From the NCBI GenBank assembly GCA_027627225.1, contig CM051038.1, positions 45,036,843-45,100,842 of the forward strand: 64,000 bases of DNA. Reading direction: 5' to 3'. The notes beneath the pieces are model-generated. The model searched no databases. It saw only the letters and a list, made by a program, of their open reading frames with translations, and had not been told where the DNA came from. Positions 31,882 through 44,039 of this stretch are shown piece after piece. Position numbers and translations under genes: made by a program. The stretch's first letter is position 1, and the number at the start of each line of letters is the position of its first letter. This DNA is from Congeria kusceri. Its lineage: Eukaryota > Mollusca > Bivalvia > Myida > Dreissenidae.

Positions 31882-34833
31882 CTAAACACTTTCCTCATTT
31901 TCGGTGAACTTATGGAGGGCTCTTTTGCCAAACAGAATGGGGCTGTCTTGGTGTTCTGTGACCGGCAAGGATTTAGCATGACTAACAAGCCTTTTGACAT
32001 TTGCTGTTAGTTCTTTAATTGTGAGCTGTTTGTTTATACCATCAACTTGTTTTGAGTATTTGTAAACAGACTGATCATTTATTGGTTGTCTTAATATTTC
32101 CTTTCTGAAATTCAGTTGAGCCTTTAGGGCTTTTGTTTTCTCTAACTTTGAGTTTATTGTAGCTAATGACGTGTCCACTTGTTCTTCTGTTTGCCATAAA
32201 CCGTAGTAGATGACATTGTTGGTGATACCTTCTTGCTGTTGTAATCTTCTAGCATTAGCTAATTCCTTCGACTTTCTATTTTCCTCAATCTTGGCTCGTC
32301 TTCTTTTAATGATTTGTGACTGTCTTGTTCTAAACTGATTTCGAAGCATTCCTACTTGTTTCAGATGCCAGAGTTTGAATGAGTGGTTTGTATCTGAGCA
32401 AATTGTCATAATAAGTGAATATTGGTTCACTGAATTTCTTGTGTTTCTCCACACTTTTAATTTTTGTTTTCTTGGTCTCTGAAGTGTTGCTGTATACACC
32501 ACCTGGTAAAAAGTTCTTGAACTTCTTTTCACAGTATTTTGTCAGGGCTACCAGTATAACAGAAACACATTAATCATCGTATTGTCTGTTTTCAATTAAG
32601 GCCTCATATACCACATCTTCCTTAGCTTCAACGACTTCACCAAATGGCCTCACTTTGTCTTGCATAAATTCTGAGACATCTTCTGCTGCATTCTTACGTC
32701 CAGTCGTTAACATAAGATAATATTTGTTCATATCCAGGATGTTAATGCTTTTGTCTTTAAGCAGATTCCACAATGGGGTACTTACAATTCTACTAATAAG
32801 TCCCAATGCTTTGCACCCTGCAACATACGTTTGCACAGCAAAGTCATGTAACACACTTTGGGTAAGTCTATTTAATGTTTGAACTTGTAAAAGTTCATAC
32901 ATTTTACTGTGCAGCCAATAAACTTGAGCAGCATTGTGGAAAGGATATTGAACCTTTGACATTTGAATTGCACCAATTTCAATGACCGTAATATGTGTTC
33001 TTTAAGAAAGTCTGATTTATATGTCACACGTGGCACCCATACTTTTCATCGCCTCCCCGGCTGATCGCATAACTTGCAGTACTGATAAGTCTAAGTGAAC
33101 CGGGCTCATTGGGCTTTTTAAAAGAACTGGCATGGCATGGCGGACCATCAGTATGTATCTGTTTTTCAACTTCATCGAGGGCATGTGTCGCAGTCTAAGC
33201 AAAGTGAACCAACGAATCTAGACCACAAAAGAAGTTATTAAGCCTGGTTATACATTCATTTCATTTTTCGTCAAGGTTATCAAAGTTATATAATGTGGAT
33301 GGCTGCACGGCTGTTCTATATTCTTCTAGAAGAGTGTTGAAATTAATTTCTGTTGCTGCACTATCTGACATTGTTGATGAAATATTATAAAGTATTTTTC
33401 GGGATGTTTCCTCACCGGTTTCAGCAGCTGTATCGATGACATATAAAAGTTCACGAAAGGTTTCAAGTGTGTCGCTGGCTGACGTGGTTGCTAGATCTCG
33501 TAGCCCCACAGTGAAGTAGTTTCCTTCTTGGTCCCTGACATGATACCCACATACTTTATTTCCAAATTTTGTTGTTTCGTCAGTGTAAATGCATGTGTCT
33601 GTTTGTTTTTGCAGCAACAATTTCACTTATTTGTTTTTGACTTAAAGCTAACCGCTGAAGATTCATATTGTGAATAGTACTTACAGAAGGCAGTCGGTCA
33701 GGTTTCTTGTCCACTAAAGATAAAACATTATTAATTACAGCGAATACACATACATTTGAAGCTTTTAATTGTACATATTTTTATCTCTGTCTAACAAAAC
33801 AACTTTTACATCAGACATTTCTTTCAACATGTCATGAAGCCAGTCATTTCCTTCCGGTGTGTTTTTAACAATTTCTCTGTATTCAGTCGTTTCAATATGT
33901 AGATCTGTGTATTCACTTGTCAAGAGCTGTACTTGACTCTGAAGATCATAAATTAATTTCTGCTTTTTTTTTTAAAATTTTGCTTCAAACTTTTGCACTT
34001 GATTTCTTAAATACTGGCAAATGCTCTGACTCGTTTAAGGTTTGCTGATTTAAATTGAAGTCTTTTATTTAAAACAAAATTATGTCTTTTGGAATTCTTT
34101 AGACGTGACAGTAGAGACAATAATAGTAGTTTTCCTATATTTCAAGAATCTTTATCTTGTAGTTTTTGTAACAAATCTTGTTCAGTGGCTTTACTGGGTT
34201 TGATAGTGAGGAACTGACGTCTTGTAGGTTTTTAACATTTCGTTGTAATGTAACGACATCTTCAGTAAGCATGTTCCCCTTTTTCATTCCAGTTACAGTG
34301 TTTGGTTTGGGGAATATATACTGCAATGAAAGGTATTCATTTAATTTATGCTGCCCACCCTGTTTACCAATGTTTTTTTCAATTGTTTGTATTTACCTTT
34401 GTATGGACTCACATGACTTGCTGTAACTTCTTTTGTTTGCAATTGGAATGTTATTGTCTTTAGAATATTGTATTAAGAAATCCACTGTATCTTTCTTACT
34501 AGACTTCTAACTTTGTTCAATTACATCAGAATTTAACAAGGGCATTTTTACAGTGTAGTCACTAGTAAGTATGTTTTAAACAGCATTAATTATTGTATTT
34601 GTCGATGAATTCGACAACTAAACTTCTAATTCAAGGCAAGCTTCATTTTCTGAAGAGTCATATACTTCACACTCAAAATCGTTTCCACAATTTGCTATGG
34701 AACAATAGGTTGTGACTGACAGTTTATCATCAGTAATAATTTTGAAAAACGGTATTTCGCCATTGATTTCTGTTTTAGTGTCCTTTTCTATTACAAGGCC
34801 ACCAGACTGTTTTGTTTGCCTGGTTCTTTCCAC
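31882..34833 (-). pseudogene. Transposon-like expanded-family protein, frameshifted
   Basis: Read on the minus strand, homologous blocks lie in order but in different frames. They are: a coiled stretch (QKLIYDLQSQVQLL, ~33960-33780); DRLPSVSTIH..LQRLALSQKQI (~33690-33610); CIYTDETTKFGNKVCGYHV, VGLRDLATTSASDTLETF and MSDSAATEINFNTLLEEYR (33600-33300); RLNNFFCGL and HALDEVEKQ (~33250-33160); PFHNAAQVYWLHSKM..LLQV and LDMNKYYLML (32950-32700); FLPGGVYSN (~32500); and GLWQTEEQVDTSL and LKAQLNFRKEILRQ (~32210-32080). I recognise this arrangement from multicopy uncharacterised proteins in corals, molluscs and fish, probably transposon-encoded; I know no accepted name. Stops and frameshifts near 33600, 33260, 33230, 33020 and 32360 indicate decay. 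Upstream pieces to ~36400 may belong. Confidence 0.7.
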
Positions 34834-36420
34834 AAAGTTAATATTGGCATCTTCAACGAAAGTATTACATTAAAAAAACGAGTGCTGTTTACAGATCTTA
34901 TTTCTTTGTTTCTTGTTGAAATTAATCCACGTTTCAGTGCCACACAAATCTGTCTGACTTTCAGAGCAAACCTGAAACAGGAGTAGGCATGCTGCTACTG
35001 CAGGGAAAATTAATACAAACTTTAACCCTTGAAAATTAGATGATATAACACCTACAAGCAAGCAGTGGTGGTTATTTGGTTAGTAAGCTGCTGTGTTGTC
35101 TTAAAGTTTAGAGGGAAAAAGAAAACATGTATTGTTAATGGGCAATACTTGCTATACACTAAGCTAAGCTAGATGTTCCATGCTAAAGGTTACATTGGGA
35201 AAAAGAGTACACTGTTATTACAAGGTAAAGCCAGTATATATCTATACCTGTTTTAAACTATTGTTACATTTGTAAAATAAAAATAAATATATGCAAAGAT
35301 ATACAATTTTTGATTGCAGAAAATAAACAATCCCCGCACATTTTAATGCAATATTGAATGTTTATATCAGTTGTTGAAGTACGGATACCAGTACAATGTA
35401 TAACTAGGAAATGGTTACTGTTAATGAACTTTGTACATATAAAATGTAACAATAATTTTATCAGGCTAAATAATCACAGGACCAATCGTTAGTGCATGTA
35501 AATGATTCAGTTTTGGCAGTACTTATTTGTATCATTGGACACATGACTGAGAACATTATTTTGATTCTTTCGTTTAAAAAATTCTTCTTAAAACTTCATT
35601 AAATGACTATTGAGCTTATTGCAATTTTGATATATGACATCTATGAAAAGATTTTAATTTTTAATTGGGTCACGCATTGTTTGGCGCAACGAAATGCAAC
35701 CTGCTGAATCCTGAATCATTTCTAGTGTAAATGGCACAAGCAAATGAGTAGTATGATCTAAACCAGTCCAACATGCAGATGCTTTACTTACAAATAATGT
35801 TCTCAACACTTTCTTACTTCGAAACACTGGACTGTGGGTGGGCTGTGCTGTAAGTAGTTGGCAAAAGATGAAGATGACATTAAAATCATTATACATTTGA
35901 TTACAGGTTTTATAAAACAAATTAATACTAAATTCTTAACTTTTTTGTCATGAGCCACGACACAAAAATCTAAAAATAACATTTAAACCAAGGCTACTAG
36001 ATTAACCCATATAATACGTTATTTATGATTATCAACATATGATACTTTAGATTATGTTCAATGTACTTATGAAAGTTATGGTTACTGAAAGCTTTTTAGT
36101 TATCTCTAACTTCTAGTAAATAACTGCATAAAACAGGCATTTTTAATTCATTACAAATATTTCTCGAGTATGACGTGACTCTTCTTAATATTAATTAAGC
36201 TATCAGATTACATTTTAATCTTTACTAGTGAACACATACTTGAGTGAGCGTCTGGCTGAAAGTGAAAGTAGTTTGTGCTGCCGTTGGCCGTTCTGAGTCA
36301 GACTCAGAGTCAGAGTTGGTGGCTGTGTAGATGTATGTGGCTGTAAGTCTTGCCAAAATGGACTGGGAGTACTAGGAGTAGGAGTTGCACTATTACTGCT
36401 GATGGCTGGACTGCTCGCAA
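34834..36420 (-). other. Possible 5' part of the transposon-like gene
   Basis: Two protein-like minus-strand stretches occur here: 35660-35850 (THSPVFRSKKVLRTL) and 36245-36410 (Ser/Thr/Pro-rich SSPAISSNSATPTPSTPS). Their position and composition would suit N-terminal exons of the 31882-34833 pseudogene, but no splice chain can be defended. Confidence 0.3.
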
Positions 36421-36429
36421 ATGTACTAT

Positions 36430-37885
36430 ATCACTCTATAAATTGAAAAAAAAGAGTAAGATACACCTTATTTTATCTAAAATAATTACGGTTACCAAAC
36501 TGACCTTTATAACTTGCTGTGAACATAACAAGCGGCTCACGTGTTAAAAAACAAGTTTCGTTGTGGATGGATGTATCGCAAAAACGTATTATAAAACTTT
36601 ATACGCTGTATGCACTGCAAAATTATTGTCGAAACATGGATAAATATGTACATGAGTATAAAACAATACAAACATATATGTATTCAACAAGTATTTTACC
36701 TATGGACCGATATTTCGACTATTAAAAAGCCTATTTTGAACACACCGATTATTCAACAATCTGCATTTAGTACGCAAATCTGTTTTCATTTTAAAAGTCG
36801 TCGGTAGGGGAGGTAACTGGCGAACTGCCATGAACAGAGGGGCCCCATTTAGGTAAAGATCGCTTTTTAGCGCTTCGGCTTATACTGGCAAGCTGTATAC
36901 CAAAAATTAATTTAATCCAGGCACTTTTTACAAAGTATGGTCCTTCGAGGTCCTTTTAGCAAGAAAGACTCGAAAATTCATAATAAACTTCACTGAAATG
37001 ATGTAAACTTTATAAAAATAATGTGTGCATTATATTTTCTCAAAAACACACCATAAACCCCTTTGGGATCCTCTGTTCCTGCGAAATAGGCGGGTTTTTT
37101 TACTGTTTCTCGTCAAAGTAACAGTTATTGTAGCCTTTTTATGAAGCACTGTCAGACGCTTCATTTCAAAATGGCTGCCACTATTTTGATGAAAACGCAA
37201 GATTCGTTCTAAATTACTTTATATTTACGCATCGATAGTAAGTTTTACATTTCCAAAAATTATTATCAGATTGAAGTACAATTATTCGTCTTAACAACTG
37301 TATATTTTGTTTTAAAATCAATTCATATTTAAAGTAATTACGGCTGGTTAAGTTAATAGGCTTTTGCATGGTGACAGATACAACAGTATACAGTTTACCG
37401 ACCGCTTGTCATTGCATCTTTAAGTGTAAATAAAAATAAACCTCATAGCATCGCAATTCAAATTAAACAGCAAAAACAGAGAATACTATTCTCTTTTCGC
37501 TAATACATAATGTCAATGTAAGTTTTTTCTAGCACGATGCGTCATTCTTTAGAACTTAAGTGTTTGCGACTAGAAGTATTAGTTTACCAATACGTCACAA
37601 ATGTCAGAGTCGTTGCGCAAGCTATCTAAACTTAGTCAGAATCAATATTTGACATAATAATTGCGTTTTATTGTGTGTTTATTATGTGGCTTGCGTGAAG
37701 GTAGCAGGTCATTTCTTCAGAACTGGCATTACAGAGTAAAGTATTTCTATATTGAGGTCTGGAAGCAGTTTCGTAGAAAACGAAAACAATCATTCAACTG
37801 CAGCCTCATCGGTTTTTTACTTCTCTTTATTTCAATTGAAGTAATTTTCATTTGTCTTTACACAACACAACATAAGTAAATAAAA
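36430..37885. other. AT-rich, no gene seen
   Basis: Nothing recognisable was found. The GC-richer stretch near 36805-36900 has no coding sense. Confidence 0.35.
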
Positions 37886-37889
37886 CACA

Positions 37890-38410
37890 CAACGAACATG
37901 GTCAAACGGGTGTCACCGATTTGGGACGAACAATGTACTGTATTTTTAAACTTTTACATTGTACGAAATAAAAAACATGTCGTATTTAAACAATGAGTGT
38001 GAAACAGTTTAAACGAATATTTTGTATGTATATAATTTTGCAAGATAATATCCCACGAAATGTTGCACGAAAAACAATCTGACTAATTTATCTGAAATAC
38101 AGCAATGTTCTCATAATCTACTTAGTAAATAAGAAGTTATTTTGTTTCAATGTGTTTCAATATGAACGTGTCGTTGTTTCTGGTGTTCTATTTATCTGAT
38201 AATGAATTGAACGTGTTCATGTATTCCGGTGAGGTATTTATCTTATGATTAACATCATTTAACATCATTTATCGACATTTCATAAAGATGCACTTTCCGG
38301 CCTACTCCTAGTCTTTCATTAGCTTTTGAGATCCAGAATATGTGTATATTCATGTTTCTAACGACTGTCATATTTGGTATACAAACTACTGATATTATGG
38401 CATAATTGGT
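37890..38410. repeat. Dispersed repeat segment, copy 3 (partial)
   Basis: Starts with aacatggtcaaacgggtgtc and contains atcccacgaaatgttgcacg, paralleling 23885-24100. The remainder fades out. Confidence 0.4.
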
Positions 38411-38439
38411 ATACAAACTGTTTATAGCAAGGTCGTATA

Positions 38440-39145
38440 ACTAACTCAAAGAATTTGCGAATGTAAAGTACACACTTAATAAGCGTTTTTGAGTGTTTTT
38501 TTTAGACTGCAAGCGATTCCCGACAGGCAGGAATTTGACATGCCGAATGATTCTGGGTTCCGGGGAAATAGACTTTGGTCGGAATTTAGATCCCGGTAAT
38601 ATATGCCCTGGGCCATTTGATAGATTTATAGCATCTCCCACTGAGGGGATTTAGACAAATATGCTTGGCTCTAGAGTGGAGAATAGACCACCCACAAAAA
38701 AACATTTGTCAAATGCCACTAGGAGAAAATATTGATAGGTGCATTAGTTTTCCTTGATAAAATGTTTCATTTAGAGACCTAACCACAAAAGTACCAATTT
38801 GTTTCCAAAACACCTAAACAAATTCTGCAGTAAAACCTGAACTACCAGGACTTTTATTATCATACATGCTTTTGAAAACATTAGTTGCTTCTGATTAGGA
38901 AATATTCCCTTCCAGTAACTGCGCTTCTGTATCACTTAATTTTGGACAATTTAAATTTGTAACAAATTCTGAAAATATCGATGTTTCAAAAGTATATTTG
39001 TTTTGGTAAAGACTTTAGTAAAATCTTGCAAACCTTATCTAAAATTTCTTGTCGGTCTGTAGTAACATTTCCATTATCCTATTGTAATTTATCAACTGTT
39101 TTGACTGCCGCGCGTTGTTTTTCAGCGGTTTAACCTTAGCAAAGA
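38440..39145 (-). pseudogene. LINE RT fragment, minus strand
   Basis: On the minus strand 39100-38800 reads TTDRQEILDKVCKIL, LSDTEAQLLEGNIS, and after a stop FKSMYDNKSPGSSGFTAEF. This is the region before the RT palm in L1/Tx1-type elements (usually KSPGxDGFTxEFYK.FW). Stops are frequent. Toward 38440 similarity is lost. Confidence 0.7.
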
Positions 39146-39214
39146 TATGTTAATGTTGACGGGGATATTGTCTTTGTGGTGATTTATGTACATCCGGATA
39201 ACACAGACTTTTAT

Positions 39215-39545
39215 TCAAGGGACATGTACATATACGAAACATTTTATAAAAAAATAATAATAAATACGTGATAATAATGGGTGATTTCAATGCAAAAACT
39301 GAGTTAATAAGTTTTGTGTCGGAAATTGACATTTTTCATTTAACCCGACAGATATGAACATAAGCGACGTCTTTGAAAGTAATATTTCGCACGCACTCGT
39401 AAGTAACAATATGCTATTTAAACGGATTTCAAACAAAGTGTTGTGAATCGTTTTGGATTTGACTTGTTTGATTTGTGCAAGAATAAAGAGTTAGTCATAT
39501 TGAATGGAAGAGACTTTGATGATAAGGAAATTACATGTGTAAAAA
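39215..39545 (+). pseudogene. LINE endonuclease fragment, plus strand
   Basis: The plus strand reads IIIMGDFNAKTEL, the GDFNA motif of the APE-type endonuclease, and then, in another frame, NRFGFDLFDLCKNKEL and ILNGRDF. Both blocks are standard in CR1/RTE-like ORF2 proteins. Broken by stops and frameshifts. Confidence 0.7.
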
Positions 39546-39907
39546 TGCACCACTTATAGGTTTGGCTATCGTTTCAAAGTAAGGACTAGCAAAAAGCCAA
39601 TTTCAAATAACCTTGCCCTTGACGTTTGATCTACAGGCCAGGTTCATACCTGTTTAGGCAAACAATGGTGGAAAGTAATTTGAAAATCCGGAACATGTGT
39701 GCCACGTAATTTTCAGTCCCTGCATGCGTGACCAAGTTATAGTCCGGACAAGCAAAAAACTACAATTTATAATCAAAGGGCAATTACACCTTAAACAATC
39801 GTCAGAACGAAACGACCTGACAATATTCTGTAACTCTTATACCTCCCGCGAACGACAGGTGTTGCATCGTTATATAGTTATCAGCGTAGCATCCTATAGC
39901 GGAGAAC

Positions 39908-40093
39908 TATGTATGTATGTATGTATGTTACGTACGTACATACATACATACATACATACATACATACATACATACATACATACATACATACATACATACA
40001 TACATACATACATACATACATACATACATACATACATACATACATACATACATACATACATACATACATACATACATACATACATCATACATA
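39908..40093. repeat. (TATG)/(CATA) tetranucleotide tract
   Basis: A short tatg run, then acgtacgt, then ~150 bases of catacata. The junction acgtacgt is palindromic, so the two runs are inverted relative to each other. Overlapping open frames are artefacts. Confidence 0.96.
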
Positions 40094-40269
40094 AATGTAT
40101 ATACTTACAATACAATGAATAGACTCATTACATGTATATGTACCAATGCTATGTCGTAGATAATATTGCACAACAAAAAATATAAACAAAAGAGAATGAA
40201 TTGCATTGAGTATATATTATATGTGCTATGACATTGTAGACATAAAAAATGCTGAAAACAGTATTCAAT

Positions 40270-43200
40270 CACTATTATTATTAAGTACTATTTCAATTTC
40301 ATTATAAGCAATATCTGTAAACATGCTGACTAGTGACCAATCTTTTAATCCTTCGTCAATTTTTTTGGTGTAGTTTTATATATTTCTAATGAGTGCTTGA
40401 GCCTATTTACGAGTCCAAAATTAGACGGCTTTCTGTTTTTTCTCTGGCAATGAAAAATATATCGTTTAATTTCTAGGCATAACATATTTAAATTGTTCAC
40501 TTTTTAATTGTTGATACCAAGTATCATTTCCTGACATGTTAGATGGATAGGTGAGTTTGGTTTATTTCTATTTACAACGTGAACAGCAAAATTAATAATA
40601 TATTGAGAATGTACACAGTTCCAAAACAAGTGTGTTATGCTTTCTACTTCATTTTCAAAATATACAAAAGATTATCAGTAAATATTTTCATATTAAACAT
40701 ATTGGATTTTGTTTCCAAGATTCTGTGGACTATTCTACATTGGAGCCATTGGATATAACTATCTTTACTAATATTAAACACAAGTGGATATACACTTTTC
40801 CAGTCAATACCAAAGAACGCTGAATTCCATTTTGTTTGACAAGTTGGGATTTCACTGTTTTGAATAAATATTTTATAAACATGTTTTTCTTCTTTAGGAC
40901 TTGTTACTATTGTTGCTAATACAGGTCCTTGAATATTATTATCATACGTAAATATGTCTCCAAAATTCTTAATAAATTTAATTATTACTTTTATAAGACC
41001 TTGGTACAGTAGAAAATTCACATTTGTTCCAATTTGGTAGTTCAAAGATTCTTTGGAGATAAAACGTTCTCTATCTTTCAATATGTCTCTAACAAATCGA
41101 ATGCCTCTTTCATACAGACATTTAATATATATATAATTATTGCAAATTTTAAAATTTTCATTGTAAAACAAAGGCATATCGGGAATATATTCACTATTGA
41201 CTATAGGCAATTTTTCAATATACAATATACAATATATAGCTTTTTAAGACGTCTTGCCAAAATTTATTTTTGAAATTAATGCAAAGTTTTTCAACAAACA
41301 TTTTACCAGTATTAAAAAGTTTTTTTTTACATCAATGAAGGATTTAACAAGTGTATAACAATTTCCGTATACTATCAGATATCTACCATATTTAAATATC
41401 CTTCATTATATTCCTTAACAATTACTGTCCTTTTAATTTTGCTTGGACCTGCCCATATGAAGTCATACAAAAGTTTGTCAATTTGTTTCATAATTTCTAT
41501 TCTTGGTGTTGGTAGTGACAAAAATAAATGAGTAAGCAGAGGGAGAAGTAGTGATTTTACGATGGTTATTTTTCCGAGCGGTGTGATATTTCTGCGATTC
41601 CAGTGTGTTATTAAATTTTTTATACTGTTGATTTTGTTATCAAAACTGTTCATGATTATGTTTTCTAAATTTCTAAATGTACGTCGTACACTATCCCAAG
41701 AACTTTAAAAGATGTTGCTCCCCATGTCAGTTTGTATTTTGTTTTTATCGACCTTGTACTATATTTCATAGAGCCTATCCAAATTAAATTAGTTTTATCA
41801 TAGTTTATTTTCAACCCAGAGTATGTTGAAATTCATGAAGCATGTCTAACGTACAATTAAGAGATGATTCAGATCCATCAAGTAATAGAGAAGTGTCGTC
41901 AGCAAATTGTGATATTTTTTGTAGTATTTGTCTTTAATTGTTATACCCTTTATTTATTTGCTTTGTCTGATTTTAATAGCTAGAATTTCCGCACATAAAA
42001 TGAAAATGTAAGCGCTTATCGGGTCCCCTTGACGACAGCCCCTCTCAATGCAAAAGGTGTTCGATAAAAATCCATGTATTTGTATGGACACCATAGTATT
42101 GTGCAAACACATGGATATCCATTGTTGGAACATTGGTCCGAAATAAAAAAATCTAAAAGTTGTTTCTATAAACTTAAAAGATAAGGTATCAAACGCTTTT
42201 TCAAAATCTATTGTCATAAGTAACCCAGGCAAATTATTATCTTCAGCATATTTCAAGATCTTGTAAAGTAATCTAGTGTTTTCACCAATAAATCGCCCTT
42301 TAATGAAACTAGTTTGGTCTTTGGAGATTAAAACATCAAGTACTGTTTTTAATCTATTTGCTCAAGTCCCAGATGCCAGTTTGTATACAACATTTAATAC
42401 GGTTAATGGTCTTAAATTGTTCAAATAGCAGCGCGGTTTATGGTCTTTTGGGATGCAAGTTATTATTCCATGTTTTTGAGTTGTGGGCAATGAATTATTA
42501 TTAAATGCATAATTTATACTTCGTACTATGAAATGGTAATCTGTTCCAAAACGTTTTATTAAATTCTGCAGTAAACCACCAGACCCTGGACTTCTGTCGT
42601 TTTTCCTATTTTTAAGTGTAAAGGCAACTTCATTTATACTAAGTAGTCCTTCTAAAGCTTCTGATTGAGCATTATTGAGTTTCTGTGAATTGGCATTAGC
42701 TAAATCAGTATTTATGTCATATCCAATTTCATTTTCATTTCTTTTGTACAGTGTTTTATAGAATGAAACTGCTTCATTTAAAATATCATTTTGATCATTC
42801 CAATTAGTACCATTTTCTGTTTCAATAAAAGGTATTGCCTTGTTTGTATAATGGTTTGATTCAAGAGAGCAGAAGTACTTTGAAGGTTTCTCCCCATCTT
42901 CTAGCCATTTAGCTCTTGAACGAATAAGTTAACCTTTAAGTCTATTTTCCCTTAACTTTTCCAATTCATTTTGTTATTCCTGCAGCTGATCAGTATTAGT
43001 TTCATGTAATGATTTTTCAAGTTCTTCTATTTTCTTAATTAAATTAGATTCATTGTTTTTATTTAACTTAGCTTAATATGATGAAAATGAAATTGTTTTT
43101 CCTCTTATTTCCATAAGTAACGTTTCTAGGAATAGTTGAACATTTATCACAAACTGTATGTCATTGTTGTCAAGTGTTTCTATGTTCTCTATATTATAAA

Positions 43201-44035
43201 TTGGAATACAGTATTGTCTCTTAATATTTTCAATTAAAGTATTAATGCAATTTAAGTAGTCAATATTATTTAATAATGAATTGTTGAATTTCCATAGACC
43301 TTTTCCATGTTCTATATCTCCAAAACTAATTTCTAATACAACATTGAGTGATCTGATTTATAACTTGAATCTATAGTTAATTTTCTAATTTTAGAGGAAA
43401 TGCTATTAAAAGTTCGGAACAAATCGAACCTAGCCTGCTGTAACGGTGTTAACCTTCTCCATGTGTATTGTTGGACATTACCATTTAGGTATCTAAAAGT
43501 ATCGGCTAAATTGTTATCCTTGATTACAGACGTTAGTGTTTCTCTAGCCTTTTTATTATCATTAAAGGATTTATAATTTGAATAATCCAAGTTTACATCC
43601 AGTACAAGATTAAAGTCTCCGCAAATAACAAATATATCGTTCTCGTAATGTTCTATTTTTGTAAATATATCTGTAAAAATGAGGGCATATCTTTATTAGG
43701 GCCATATAAAGTGCATACAGTAAATCTGTTTGTGATATATGTCATGTCTAGCAATAAATAGTTTCCAAATGAGTCATTTTCTGTTTTATGTACTTTGATT
43801 TGTATGTTTTTACTAAACAAAACACAAACACCTCTTGAATTTGAACATCCAAAGCTAAAATAACATTCCCCATCCCATTCTGAATAAATTTGACTTTCCA
43901 TATCCTGGGTAAAGTGGCAGTCTTGCAGGCAGTAAATATGTGCATTTTTATTTTAAAAAGTCAAAGACATCTCTACGCTTCTTACTGTTATTGAGACCCC
44001 GACCATTGTATGAAATAATTTTTAGATTATCTATT
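40270..44035 (-). pseudogene. Degenerate L1/Tx1-like LINE ORF2
   Basis: On the minus strand, in order: IISYNGRGLNN (~44020), YCLQDCHF, SNSRGVCVLFSKN and TLYGPN (endonuclease, 43950-43690); LDYSNYKSF, YTWRRL and SDHSML (43620-43340); a stop-rich linker; then RT palm blocks TIDFEKAFDTLSF, ERGCRQGDPISAYIF (42220-41990) and, after a frame change, FADDTSLLLDGS (~41890); then RNITPLGKITIVKSLLLP (~41570), SAFFGIDWKSVYPLVF (~40810) and ESITHLFWNC (~40630). This is the standard endonuclease-RT-C-terminal layout of L1/Tx1-type non-LTR retrotransposons. Many stops and shifts make it inactive. The first Cys pair of the C-terminal CCHC-type motif is lost. Confidence 0.85.
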
Positions 44036-44039
44036 TATA

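Noticed and set aside
39697..40159. YIHT / MYVC repeat open frames
   Set aside because: Tetranucleotide repeat artefacts.
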